Made by a program: the position numbers and the translations under genes
The notes under the pieces: generated by a model
Seen by the model: the letters and a program-made list of their open reading frames with translations, nothing else
The model's database searches: none
What the model was told of the DNA's origin: nothing
From: Streptomyces flaveolus
Lineage (GTDB): Bacteria; Actinomycetota; Actinomycetes; Streptomycetales; Streptomycetaceae
DNA: 64,000 nt
Assembly (NCBI RefSeq): GCF_000716535.1
Contig: NZ_JNWV01000023.1
Coordinates: 124,001-188,000, forward strand
Direction: 5' to 3'
Shown here: positions 1-8,945 of the stretch, piece after piece
Layout of the letters: each line of letters opens with the position of its first letter
Numbering within the stretch: the stretch's first letter is position 1

Positions 1-513
1 GGCTGCCACGCGTGCCAGGCCCGCGAAATACTGGGCCAGGACGGCCGAACTCCCCTCGCTGCCGCTGAAGGTGGTCGCGGTCAGCGACCGCAGGTCCTCG
101 GGCCGCACGGAAAGCACTTCGCGGGGGAAATGGAAGGATGTGAAAGCAAATCTTTCATGGAGCGTTTTCCTGAACGCGCGAGAGGAATCCGAGAGGGAGA
201 ACTGGCCGGGCCGGATCACGCATTGCCGCCCGTCCTGTTCTTTCATCGCGGTACCTCGCTCCTGGAGAGTGAGGATGATGAATTCCTGATCGTCGCCGGT
301 TATCAGGTGTCTGCTCCGCGTCACCGTCTGCGGCCCCGCCTGGACACGGGAGATCCGCAGGACGCCGAGCCGCTCGCTGACGATGTCGCCAGGTGAGGGC
401 TCCTCCTCGAGGAGATCGACACCGAGCGGTATGAAGGTGTTCGTCACCGCCGCGTGCCAGCGTTCCGCCCGGTCGGCGGCGGACAGCTCCGCAGTGGACA
501 GAATGACGGGCAT
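1..513 (-). CDS. AraC-like regulator, N-terminal part (runs off the window)
   Basis: The reading frame is open from an ATG at 513 to base 1 (171 codons) with no stop, so the C-terminal half, where a helix-turn-helix would lie, is outside the window. The start is supported by GGAGG about 6 bases upstream. The visible part resembles the cupin-like AraC_binding_2 sensor: it begins MPVILSTAELSAADRAERWH, typical of that family, and carries VIRPGQFSLSDSSRAF in the middle. It diverges from the oxidoreductase operon starting at 764, so it may regulate that operon; this is inference from position. The family call is by eye, and no DNA-binding domain can be seen. Confidence 0.75.
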   Translation of the reverse strand, partial: MPVILSTAELSAADRAERWHAAVTNTFIPLGVDLLEEEPSPGDIVSERLGVLRISRVQAGPQTVTRSRHLITGDDQEFIILTLQERGTAMKEQDGRQCVIRPGQFSLSDSSRAFRKTLHERFAFTSFHFPREVLSVRPEDLRSLTATTFSGSEGSSAVLAQYFAGLARVAA

Positions 514-763
514 CGATCTTCCTCCACAATTCGTGCGGTGAGCAGGAGGCTGTGGCCGGCATTGGGCCCACCCTTACGCCTGGTGGCTGGAAAGTCCACC
601 CCGGAGCCGCCAGGAATCCTCGATATGCGCTGCCGCCCGTCCGGGGCACCACCTGGCGCTGGCTCCCCCCGGCCCCGGCCCGAGTGGTCAAGCCACCGCC
701 ATGGTCCGAGACTGGGGAGGGAACCCCCTTGCTCCTCCAGCGGCGGGTCATAGCGCGCGGGAG
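514..763. promoter_or_regulatory. Divergent promoter region, AraC-like regulator / oxidoreductase operon
   Basis: About 250 bases separate two divergently oriented starts. No coding-like frame or strong dyad was recognised. Both promoters and the operator of the AraC-like regulator are expected here by position only. Confidence 0.4.
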
Positions 764-1369
764 ATGACGTTGACTTCCTTCTCACCCGGTTTCCGAGGAC
801 GACCCCACTCGTTGACGGAGCGGCTGCCGCCCGGACAGTATCCGACCGAGTCGTTCCCCGTCCTGTCGGCCGGTCCCACTCCGCGGGTGCCGACCGAGGC
901 CTGGTCCTTCACCCTCACCACGGAGCTCGGCGAGACGCGGAGCTGGACCTGGGACCAGATGATGGCCCTGCCCCAGCAGGAGACGGTGGCGGACATCCAC
1001 TGCGTCACCCGCTGGTCCAAGTTCGACACGCGCTGGCGCGGTGTGTCACTCGACGCCTTCTTCGAAGGACTGGAGACGACCGCGGCATACGTGGTGGTCG
1101 ACAGCTACGGCGGCTACACCACCAACCTTCCGCTCGCGGACCTCCTCGGCGGCAAGGCATGGATCGCCCACGCCTACGACGGCTACGCGCTCTCCCCGGA
1201 GCACGGCGGGCCGGCGCGGTTGCTGGTCCCGCACCTGTACTTCTGGAAGTCGGCGAAGTGGGTGCGCGGACTGCGGCTCACGCACGAGGACGACCCGGGG
1301 TTCTGGGAGTCGGCGGGTTACCACAACTACGGCGACCCCTGGCGCGAGCAGCGTCACTGGGGTGACTGA
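764..1369 (+). CDS. Sulfite oxidase-like molybdopterin-dependent oxidoreductase
   Basis: About 201 residues, the size of the compact SUOX/MsrP-like molybdopterin domain. Visible family features are DIHCVTRWSKFDTRWRGV with the molybdenum-liganding Cys, VVDSYGGYTTNLPL, and the tail KWVRGLRLTHEDDPGFWE. There is no signal peptide or haem domain, so it is probably cytosolic and receives or donates electrons through a partner. It lies 2 bases before a flavin reductase and upstream of a DUF6510 gene, an arrangement consistent with a three-gene redox operon. GGGAG at 759-763 fits a TTG start at 770 slightly better than ATG 764, so the exact start is uncertain. Substrate unknown. Confidence 0.85.
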   Translation: MTLTSFSPGFRGRPHSLTERLPPGQYPTESFPVLSAGPTPRVPTEAWSFTLTTELGETRSWTWDQMMALPQQETVADIHCVTRWSKFDTRWRGVSLDAFFEGLETTAAYVVVDSYGGYTTNLPLADLLGGKAWIAHAYDGYALSPEHGGPARLLVPHLYFWKSAKWVRGLRLTHEDDPGFWESAGYHNYGDPWREQRHWGD

Positions 1370-1371
1370 CC

Positions 1372-2094
1372 ATGGCTCTCGCCTGGCTGCCGGCACGGCT
1401 GGTCGGGCGCCGCGCGGAGAGCGCAACCGCCCGCAGCCTGGTGTTCAGCGTGCCCGGCTGGCCCGGTCACCTGCCCGGTCAGCACGTCGACGTGCGTCTC
1501 ACGGCCGACGACGGTTACCAGGCCGTCCGCAGCTACTCCCTGGCCGCGCCCGCCAACGACGACCGGCTGGAGCTGGGCGTCCAGGCCGTGGCCGACGGTG
1601 AGGTCTCGCCCTACCTGGCCGACCAACTGCCGCCGGGCGAGGAGGTCGAGGTACGCGGACCGCTCGGCAACTGGTTCGTGTGGCACCCGGAGCAGACCGA
1701 ACCGGTGCTCTCGGTGGCGGGCGGCTCCGGTGTCGTACCGCTCATGGCCATGATCCGCGCCCACCGCTCGGCCGGCTCGCGCAGTCTCTTCCAGTTGGTG
1801 TACTCCGTGCGCGATCCCCTGGACATCTGGTACCGGGAGGAGCTCACCGACGGGGGCCCGTTCCTCGACATCCGGTTCATCCATACCCGTCGCGTCCCGG
1901 ACGGCGCTTCCCGCGCGCCCGGCCGCATCACGGCAGCGGATCTGCGGGAGCCGGCGGCCCGCCTGGATCCGGTGAGTCCCGTCTACGTCTGCGGTTCCAC
2001 CGGATTCGTGGAAACCGTCAGTGACCTGCTCGTCGAGCTGTTCGCCGGCCAGGGGAAGGAACCCGCGACCATCCGCACCGAACGCTTCGGCTGA
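1372..2094 (+). CDS. FAD/NAD(P)-binding ferredoxin reductase-type oxidoreductase
   Basis: A 240-residue protein of the ferredoxin-NADP reductase fold. The N-terminal FAD barrel carries the flavin motif RSYSLAAPAND (about residues 50-60). The nucleotide-binding half shows VAGGSGVVPLMAMIRAHR (about 119-136) and a C-terminal VYVCGSTGFVETVSDLL. No 2Fe-2S domain is fused. It follows the molybdopterin protein by 2 bases, so the two are almost certainly co-translated. The likely role is shuttling electrons between NAD(P)H and the molybdenum enzyme; that pairing is inferred from the operon, not shown. Confidence 0.88.
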   Translation: MALAWLPARLVGRRAESATARSLVFSVPGWPGHLPGQHVDVRLTADDGYQAVRSYSLAAPANDDRLELGVQAVADGEVSPYLADQLPPGEEVEVRGPLGNWFVWHPEQTEPVLSVAGGSGVVPLMAMIRAHRSAGSRSLFQLVYSVRDPLDIWYREELTDGGPFLDIRFIHTRRVPDGASRAPGRITAADLREPAARLDPVSPVYVCGSTGFVETVSDLLVELFAGQGKEPATIRTERFG

Positions 2095-2122
2095 CCCTTC
2101 TGTTCTGACAGGGGAGATTCTC

Positions 2123-2395
2123 ATGGGAGACCCCGCCGCCTTCCTCGACGGCAACAGCCTCGCCGGTCCGTTGTCGGAGATCCTCTCCGTGGAGCCCACC
2201 ACGGCCTGGTGGCGATGCCCGAACTGCCGGCAATCCGGGCCTCTGGCGCAACTGCACATCTACGGACCCGAACCAGGGCTGACCGCTCGCTGCCCGGGGT
2301 GCGCCTACGTCGCGCTGCGCCTGGTCAGGGAAGAAGACCACATCTGGCTGACCCTGGGCAGCGGGACCGGCGCCTTCCGGTTCCGTACGGCCTGA
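2123..2395 (+). CDS. DUF6510-like zinc-ribbon protein
   Basis: A 90-residue protein starting at ATG 2123 behind GGGGAG (2111-2116). Two CxxC knuckles, CPNC and CPGC, about 28 residues apart form a probable zinc ribbon, and the tail is short (TGAFRFRTA). It resembles the DUF6510 family, which I recall beside sulfite-oxidase-like and flavin reductase genes as here. It is the last gene of the operon. Its function is unknown; a role in assembling or docking the redox pair is plausible from context only. Confidence 0.75.
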   Translation: MGDPAAFLDGNSLAGPLSEILSVEPTTAWWRCPNCRQSGPLAQLHIYGPEPGLTARCPGCAYVALRLVREEDHIWLTLGSGTGAFRFRTA

Positions 2396-2589
2396 AGCAA
2401 ACGCCGCCGTCCCCGTCCGTCGGCGCGACCGCTCCGGCACGACACGACGTGTGCCCTCAAGAAGCCACCGCGGTGTCGCCGTTGAGACATGTCGCAGCTG
2501 TGACAGCTCGCGCCAGTGACAGGCCCGGCCTTCTCGCCAAATGATTTCGGACAGTTGTGTTCCACGGCTGTTCGAAAGGTGTTTCCCTG

Positions 2590-5500
2590 ATGGCAAAGAT
2601 CCGCCTTATGGCGGCGATATCAACAGGATTGATACTGGTTGCCGGAGCCGTATCCACCACCGCCGTGGCGGGGGCGGCGACCAGCGGTACCGTCACTCGT
2701 TCCGCGGCCGAGCCGGGGGCGCGCTCCACGACCGTACGGCTGATCACCGGCGACCAGGTGACCGTGACATCGCTGCCCGGCGGACGGCGCACCGCGTCGG
2801 TGCGGCCCGGCCCCGGTCGCGAGCACATCCCCTTCGAGACGCTCGAGGAGGACGACAAGTCGCTGACCGTGCTCCCGTGGGACGCCGAGTCCCTGGTCTC
2901 CGCGGGCACGCTGGACCGCCGGCTGTTCGACGTGACCGCCCTGATCTCCCAGGGCTACGACGAGGCACACACCTCCGCGCTCCCGCTGATCGTCTCCTCC
3001 GAGCCGTCTCGGAAGGGGACCAGGGTCACCGCTGAGGCGGCACGGGCCGCAGCCGCCACCGCCGACCGGCTCGCGGCGCTCAACACGCCGGGGACTCCCT
3101 CCCGGAACCTGCCGAGCATCCACGCACGATCGCTCCGGGTCGCCGAACGCCAACTGGGGACTTTCTGGGAGACGTTGAACCCTGGTGGCAAGGCCGGCGT
3201 CGCCCGTGCCGCGCTGACGCCCCGGGTGTCGCTGGACGGCAGGGTGAAGGCCCTGCTCGACCGCAGCACCGCGCAGATCAACGCCCCCAGCGCCTGGAAG
3301 GCGGGTGACGAGGGCCAGGGAGTCAAGGTGGCCGTGCTCGACACGGGTGTCGACGCGAGCCATCCCGACCTGGCCGGTCGTATCACGGAAGCCCAGGACT
3401 TCTCCCAGAGTTCCAACACGGACGACCACTTCGGTCACGGCACGCACGTCGCCTCGATCGTCGGCGGCAGCGGTGCCGCGTCGGGCGGGACCCGCCGGGG
3501 CGTGGCGCCCCGGGCCGACCTGCTCATCGGGAAGGTCCTGGGCGACGACGGCTACGGCACCGAGTCGGCCGTCATCGACGGCATGCAGTGGGCGACGCGC
3601 GAGCACGCCAAGATCGTCAACATGAGCCTCGGGTCGGGGTCTCCGACCGACGGCACCGATCCGCTCAGCCAGGCGGTCGACTCCCTGACCGCGTCCACCG
3701 GCACACTCTTCGTCGTCGCGGCCGGCAACGAGGGGGAGTCGGGTCCGTCCAGTGTCAGCTCGCCGGGTGCGGCCGAGGCGGCGCTGACCGTGGGGGCCGT
3801 CGACCGTGACGACTCACTCGCCCCGTTCTCCAGCCGCGGCCCGCGCCTGGGCGACGGCGCGGTCAAGCCCGACGTGACCGCCCCCGGGGTCGGCATCACC
3901 GCCGCGCGCGCGTCCGGCACCACCCTGGGCGACCCGGTCGACGCCCACTACGTCGCGCTGTCGGGGACGTCCATGGCCACCCCGCACGTCGCCGGCGCCG
4001 CCGCGCTCCTGGCCCAGCGGCACCCGGACTGGGACGCCCAGCAGCTCAAGGACGCGCTGATCAGCACCGCGCACACCGTGCCCCACACCCAGGTGACCGA
4101 ACAGGGCGGCGGCCGGATCGACGTGGCCACGGCCATGGGCGCCGTCAGGGCCAGCGGTTCCGTCTCCCTCGGCCCGCTGCGGACCGGCGGCTCGGAGGGA
4201 CGGCAGCAGGCGGCCACCGTTCGCTACACCAACTCCGGCGACCGTCCGGTCACGCTCTCCCTGGCCCTCGGCCTGGCCACCGAATCCGGGCGCACGCTCC
4301 CGGACGGGGTGGTCGGCCTCGGCTCCGACACCGTGCGGCTCGCCCCCGGCGCCACGGCCGAGGTGCCGCTGAGCACCGACGCCCGGCACGCGGTCCGCGG
4401 CAACTTCTACGGGTACCTCACCGCGAAGTCCGCGGACGGTACCGTGCTCGCCCACACCACCGTCTCCCTCGCGGTACACGCCCCGCAACACCGGCTGACC
4501 GTGTTCTACCGCGGCCGCGACGGCAAGGTGGAGCCGGACTGGCTGCCCACGATATGGGGCCCGGACGGGTTCGTGGACTACGCGGACAGGCAGGCCCACG
4601 TCGCCCTCGTGGAGGAGGGCACGTACTACGTCAGTTCGGCCTTCTACGGCATGACCGATCACGGCGGCGAGGCGGGCACCGTCGTCGCCCCCGAGGTCAA
4701 GGTCACCGAGGACCGGACGGTGACGCTGAACGCCGCCGAGGCCACCCAGGTGCACATCCGCACACCGCGCCCCGCCGAGCAGCACGGCATCCTCAGCACC
4801 ACCGTGTACCGCCGGATCGACGGCCGCGGGCTGATCCAGGGCGTCATGTACTTCGACGACGTCAAGCGCCTCTACGTCAGCCCGACCTCCCGGGTGACCG
4901 ACGGCGCCTTCGAGTTCACCTCGCGCTGGCAGATGGTGGCCCCGCAACTGCGGGCGAAGGTCTCCGGCAGCTCCGAGGAGTTCGTCCCGTACTACGACTC
5001 CCACTCCCCTGCCTTCCCGGACCGCGGCGCGCGGCTGACCGCCGTGGACGCAGGCTCCTCGTCGGCGCCCGACTTCCGCCGCGCACGCGGGAAACTCGCC
5101 GTCGTGCGGTACGACTTCTCCGTCACCGAGCCCGAACTCGCCCTGTCCGCCGCGAAGGCGGGGGCCGAGGCGCTGCTGATGGTGTGGCCGCAGGAGCAGG
5201 GCAGCGCCTGGACCCGGTGGCAGCCGACGGGTGACCGGACGGCCCTGCCCAGCATGCGAGCCTCCTGGAAGGACGGCACCGCCCTGCTGGAACGCGTCAA
5301 GAAGGGCACCACGACGGTGACGTTTTCCGGCACGGTGCGCAGTCCCTATCTGTACGACGTGATGCAGGTGTCGAAGGACTTCGTCCCCAAGCAGGTCGTG
5401 CACACAGTCTCGGAGCGGGAGAGCGCGGTGGTGCGCAGCACGTACACCCGCACCGGTGCCTCGCTCTGGGCCAGCGAGCAGCGTTTCGGGTGGCGGCCGT

Positions 5501-6426
5501 ACCAAGAGACCGCGTGGAACCAGTACAGCCGCTACGTCCCGGTGGGCCGGGAGCGCGTCGAGTACGTGACCGGCGGGGACACTCTGTGGAACCACGTCGT
5601 GCACCACAACGTCGTCGACGTCCCCGACCTGCCGTTGGCGGCCGGCATGCGGAACGCGCCGCGTGCCTACCGCCCCGGCCAGCGCACCGCGGAGCGGTGG
5701 TTCGGAGCGCCGGTCCGCCCCTCCATCCCCCGCGGCTGGACCCGGCCGTCGGTCCGCACCGGCGACACCCTGTCCCTGTACGTCCCTGAGTTCACCGATT
5801 CCGACGCCGGTCACTGGTCGTTCGCGGAGGCGGGTGGCTTCGGCACCGGCCGGGCGACCGCTGCCGACGACGTGGCATCGGCGGTGCTGTACCGGAACGA
5901 GGAGCAGACGGCGGTCTCCGACAACGGCGCGTGGGGCACCTTCGAAGTGGCCCCGGGCAAGGCCCGGTTCCGGCTGGACCTGACGACCGCCCGGGTGTCG
6001 GACGACTGGCACCTCGGGGTGCGCACGCACACCTCGTGGACGTTCCGCTCGGACACCACGGCCGAAACCGCCCCGCTGCCGCTGCCGCTGCTCCAGCTCG
6101 ACTACGACGTACCGGTCGACGCGCAGGGCGCCGTGAGCCGGGCACGCGCACACCGCCTGGCCCTCACCGTCCGCATGCAGGACGGCATGGCCGCCCCGCG
6201 CGGCGTGCGCCTGAAGGCGGAGGCGTCGTACGACGGCGGGAAGACCTGGACCACGGCGCGCACGGGGCGGCACGACGGCGGCCCGCGGTTCACGGCCACC
6301 GTGGAACGGCCGTCGAAGGTGCGCGGCGACGCCTACGTGACGCTCCGCGTGACCGCCACGGACTCCGCCGGCAACAGCGTGCGACAGACCGTGGAGCGGG
6401 CGTACCTGCACCCCGGTACGGCGTGA
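2590..6426 (+). CDS. Large secreted S8 family serine peptidase (subtilase)
   Basis: 1,278 residues from ATG 2590; an upstream GTG/ATG extension is less likely. An N-terminal signal peptide (LMAAISTGLILVAGAVSTTA) is followed by a propeptide-like region. The catalytic triad is visible: Asp251 in VLDTGVD, His283 in GHGTHVAS and Ser461 in GTSMATPHVAG, with the oxyanion Asn in AAGNEGESG. After the peptidase domain come about 800 residues of beta-rich, Ig-like sequence and a probable PA-like insert (about 810-900) with no cell-wall anchor. The size matches the giant streptomycete subtilases. Expected to act outside the cell on proteins. It is convergent with a LuxR/TrmB regulator that may control it. 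Confidence 0.95.
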   Translation: MAKIRLMAAISTGLILVAGAVSTTAVAGAATSGTVTRSAAEPGARSTTVRLITGDQVTVTSLPGGRRTASVRPGPGREHIPFETLEEDDKSLTVLPWDAESLVSAGTLDRRLFDVTALISQGYDEAHTSALPLIVSSEPSRKGTRVTAEAARAAAATADRLAALNTPGTPSRNLPSIHARSLRVAERQLGTFWETLNPGGKAGVARAALTPRVSLDGRVKALLDRSTAQINAPSAWKAGDEGQGVKVAVLDTGVDASHPDLAGRITEAQDFSQSSNTDDHFGHGTHVASIVGGSGAASGGTRRGVAPRADLLIGKVLGDDGYGTESAVIDGMQWATREHAKIVNMSLGSGSPTDGTDPLSQAVDSLTASTGTLFVVAAGNEGESGPSSVSSPGAAEAALTVGAVDRDDSLAPFSSRGPRLGDGAVKPDVTAPGVGITAARASGTTLGDPVDAHYVALSGTSMATPHVAGAAALLAQRHPDWDAQQLKDALISTAHTVPHTQVTEQGGGRIDVATAMGAVRASGSVSLGPLRTGGSEGRQQAATVRYTNSGDRPVTLSLALGLATESGRTLPDGVVGLGSDTVRLAPGATAEVPLSTDARHAVRGNFYGYLTAKSADGTVLAHTTVSLAVHAPQHRLTVFYRGRDGKVEPDWLPTIWGPDGFVDYADRQAHVALVEEGTYYVSSAFYGMTDHGGEAGTVVAPEVKVTEDRTVTLNAAEATQVHIRTPRPAEQHGILSTTVYRRIDGRGLIQGVMYFDDVKRLYVSPTSRVTDGAFEFTSRWQMVAPQLRAKVSGSSEEFVPYYDSHSPAFPDRGARLTAVDAGSSSAPDFRRARGKLAVVRYDFSVTEPELALSAAKAGAEALLMVWPQEQGSAWTRWQPTGDRTALPSMRASWKDGTALLERVKKGTTTVTFSGTVRSPYLYDVMQVSKDFVPKQVVHTVSERESAVVRSTYTRTGASLWASEQRFGWRPYQETAWNQYSRYVPVGRERVEYVTGGDTLWNHVVHHNVVDVPDLPLAAGMRNAPRAYRPGQRTAERWFGAPVRPSIPRGWTRPSVRTGDTLSLYVPEFTDSDAGHWSFAEAGGFGTGRATAADDVASAVLYRNEEQTAVSDNGAWGTFEVAPGKARFRLDLTTARVSDDWHLGVRTHTSWTFRSDTTAETAPLPLPLLQLDYDVPVDAQGAVSRARAHRLALTVRMQDGMAAPRGVRLKAEASYDGGKTWTTARTGRHDGGPRFTATVERPSKVRGDAYVTLRVTATDSAGNSVRQTVERAYLHPGTA

Positions 6427-6464
6427 CGCGCGGACGGCGCTGACGCGCTCGTGCCGTCACTCGG

Positions 6465-6507
6465 CGCGGCGGGTACCACGGCCATGGAGGGCCCGGTACC
6501 CGCCGCG
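6465..6507. terminator. Bidirectional terminator hairpin
   Basis: Perfect 13-base arms CGCGGCGGGTACC (6465-6477) and GGTACCCGCCGCG (6495-6507) with a 17-base loop lie between the convergent subtilase and LuxR-type genes. There is no U-tract, as is usual in Streptomyces. Confidence 0.75.
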
Positions 6508-6617
6508 TCCGTGCGAACGCGGGACGACGTCAGCGTGGCGGCGTCCGGCACACCCCTCGCAATCGCCGGTGCCCGTGGCGTACGGCACAGGCGTGCCGGG
6601 CCGCGGGGCGAGCCCGT

Positions 6618-7622
6618 TCACAGCCAGCCGCGTCGCGACGCCTGCCAGGCGAGCTGCATGCGGGTCACCGCGCCGACGCGTTCCATCATCCCCTGGATCC
6701 GGCGCTGGACCGTCCGCCGGCTCAGCCCCATCTGCGAGGCGACCGCCTTGTCGGCGACCCCCGCCACGAGCAGCGACAACAGCTTGCGGTCGGTGGCCGA
6801 GAGCGAGTCGGCCGGACCGACGCCGTCGCTCACCGCGAGTACGCCGGTGCCGTCGATGTCCAGGGGGACGGCGTCCTCCCAGTAGCACTCGAAGAGGGCG
6901 ATCAGGGCCGCGAGCAGATTGCTGTCCCTGACCAGCGCCGTGGTCGGCTCTTCCGGGCTGCCGTGCGGTCCGCCGGCCACGAGGGGGAAGACGGCGACGG
7001 AGCGGTCGGCGACGGCCAGACGCAGCGGCAGGTGCGGTACGGCACGAGCCACCTCACCGGCCCGGACACCCGCCACCACGTTCTCCAAGGCGCCCTCGTC
7101 GTCGAAGAACGCCTTCTCGTACAGCACCCGGTAGCGCACGCCGCGGGCCAGCGCCTCGAACTCCTCGGCGTTGGTGCCCGACGGCATGGCCACGTACTGG
7201 GCCTTGCAGAACCACAGCATCTCGTGGCGCGCGCTCGACTGGATCTGCCGGAGCTGCTGGCGCAGGGCCTCCGCCCCGGTGATCACCTCCAGCAACTGGC
7301 CGGCGTCATGCCTGCGCATCGTCTCCCGATAGGACTCGATGAGACGTGCGGCCTCGAACCGGGCCAGATCGAGCGCGTCGGCGCTGCGCTTCAACCGGGG
7401 CAGCAGCGCCGCCTCCGGCGGAGCCGGACGGAACACGCGGGGTGTCCCGTCCGTATGGGTGGCGAGGCCCTTGGAGACCAGTGAGTCCAGGATCCGCCCG
7501 GTCTCCGCGTCGGTCAGGCCGGCCCGCTCGGCGATGTCCCCCTCGGTGGCCCGGCCGGACGTCACGAGCATCTGGTAGAGGGATTCCTCCTCGGGCGAGA
7601 CTCCAGCCGCCTCCAGCGCCAC
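6618..7622 (-). CDS. TrmB/LuxR-type helix-turn-helix transcriptional regulator
   Basis: 334 residues from GTG 7622, with GGGAGG about 6 bases upstream. The N-terminus is a TrmB-like winged helix (EEESLYQMLVTSGRATEGDI, about residues 11-60), the middle is a ligand or effector region of unknown specificity, and the C-terminus is a LuxR helix-turn-helix (LSATDRKLLSLLVAGVADKA then SRRTVQRRIQGMMERVGA, about 270-325). There is no response-regulator receiver domain. It is convergent with the subtilase, and this kind of orphan regulator is often found near secreted proteases in Streptomyces, so control of 2590-6426 is plausible but untested. Confidence 0.88.
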   Translation of the reverse strand: MALEAAGVSPEEESLYQMLVTSGRATEGDIAERAGLTDAETGRILDSLVSKGLATHTDGTPRVFRPAPPEAALLPRLKRSADALDLARFEAARLIESYRETMRRHDAGQLLEVITGAEALRQQLRQIQSSARHEMLWFCKAQYVAMPSGTNAEEFEALARGVRYRVLYEKAFFDDEGALENVVAGVRAGEVARAVPHLPLRLAVADRSVAVFPLVAGGPHGSPEEPTTALVRDSNLLAALIALFECYWEDAVPLDIDGTGVLAVSDGVGPADSLSATDRKLLSLLVAGVADKAVASQMGLSRRTVQRRIQGMMERVGAVTRMQLAWQASRRGWL

Positions 7623-7920
7623 GGACGCCTCCCGGAATCGTGGAATCCAACGGTTGAAGATCGTACTACGCCCGACGGTTGGCGCCGCGAAGCCGTACGT
7701 GCCGCTCGGATCGGCCCCCGGCGGGCGTCAGGCCACCGGGAGCACGGCCTCCTGGTTGGCCGGTACGGCCGGGCGATCGCCGGTGCCGGTGTCGTGGCCG
7801 TGGTGATCACCTTCCGGTCCACCGCCTCGTACCCGGCCGCCATGGTCTCCGGCGCTGGTGGTGCACCGACGCCCGGCTGCGCCTGCCGACGGTTCTCCTG
7901 ACGGCGGCTACGGCTCCGGG
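7623..7920. other. Intergenic stretch, no confident gene
   Basis: About 300 bases between two leftward genes. A plus-strand frame near 7780-7830 reads AIAGAGVVAVVITFRSTAS, which looks like a membrane segment, but it has no start, RBS or continuation. It may be a remnant of a transporter; otherwise I see nothing in it. Confidence 0.3.
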
Positions 7921-8754
7921 TCAGGGGCCGGGTTCCCCGCCGGCGTGGAAGGTGCCGATGACGGGGCTCCCGCCGATGCCTGCGGCGAGGTGGCGTGTCC
8001 GGCGTTCCCACCACTGGGGATCGGTGGCCCGCTCGTAGTCCCTGCGCAGGCCGGCGGGGATCAGGCGCAGGCGTTCGTCGGGGGAAGGTCTGCCGTTGGC
8101 CGCGGCCCACGCGGAGATCTCCTCGAAGTCGGGGGCCGGTGATCCCATGACCGCGTACACCGGGAGGGGCTCTTCCGCGAGTACGGCGCGGGGCAGGGAG
8201 AGGCCGAAGCGTTCCTCGAAGACGGCCAGGCCGAGGCGCTTGCGCTCGTCGTAGTCGTCGATGTAGCGATCGCGGTAGGTCTCCCCGTCGGGGTGCAGGA
8301 TCCCCGCGGCCACGAGGTCGGGCAGGAGCAGATCGGGCTCATGGCCATAGCGGCGGCGCTCCTCGCACAGCCCGAATCCGCAGACGGTCCGGCCGTCGCG
8401 CGCGTACAGGACGTTGGTGGGCGGGTGCTCCGAGTTGTGGTGGTAGTGGAGGGCTTCCACGCCATCGCGTGAGACCTCCTCCAGACGGTCGAGGTAGGGG
8501 CCGTACGCGAGGGCGAACGCCCAGCCTGCGTGCTCACCGACGCGGACCACGGCGCTGCTCGGCCCACGGTCGGGGTAGCCGTCGATGTCGAGGCCGGCCA
8601 TCTGCGCGTCGGTCATCGGTTCCGCCGCCGCCCCGCGCGACGCCCCCATGCGACACGCCAGTTCCTCGGCGTCGATGCCGCGGGCGAAGTGCACAGCCAG
8701 CATCCACCCGGAACTCGTCGTCACGCCGACCATCCACTGAAGACCGTCGCTCAC
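7921..8754 (-). CDS. DUF6461-like protein
   Basis: 277 residues from GTG 8754. The N-terminal half shows the pattern of DUF6461: LAVHFARGIDAEELACRMGA, then VRVGEHAGWAFALAYGPYLD, then LHYHHNSEHPPTNVLYARDG. The C-terminal half (DLVAAGILHPDG..., about 140-260) is less familiar. No signal peptide, membrane segment or catalytic motif is seen. The biochemical function is unknown; the family is abundant in Streptomyces and is often found with other accessory proteins. It heads an immunity-like group that includes SUKH-4 at 10963. Confidence 0.75.
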   Translation of the reverse strand: MSDGLQWMVGVTTSSGWMLAVHFARGIDAEELACRMGASRGAAAEPMTDAQMAGLDIDGYPDRGPSSAVVRVGEHAGWAFALAYGPYLDRLEEVSRDGVEALHYHHNSEHPPTNVLYARDGRTVCGFGLCEERRRYGHEPDLLLPDLVAAGILHPDGETYRDRYIDDYDERKRLGLAVFEERFGLSLPRAVLAEEPLPVYAVMGSPAPDFEEISAWAAANGRPSPDERLRLIPAGLRRDYERATDPQWWERRTRHLAAGIGGSPVIGTFHAGGEPGP

Positions 8755-8945
8755 ACGCCCTCCCCGTCTCCGACGAACGGAACCCCCCTGCCTGTGGTGA
8801 CGACCTTAGGACGGCCCACTGACACCGGCCCGACGGCGGGGACGTCCATGGCCCTGAACCGACAGGCAGGCGGGCCCCAGCCGGTGAGACGCCGTGGCCG
8901 GGGGCCCGCGAGCACCGTGAGCGGTGCCGGCACTAGCCTGGTCCC

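Noticed and set aside
3814..6411. Long leftward open frame opposite the subtilase
   Set aside because: Antisense shadow; composition follows from the third-position GC of the subtilase gene.
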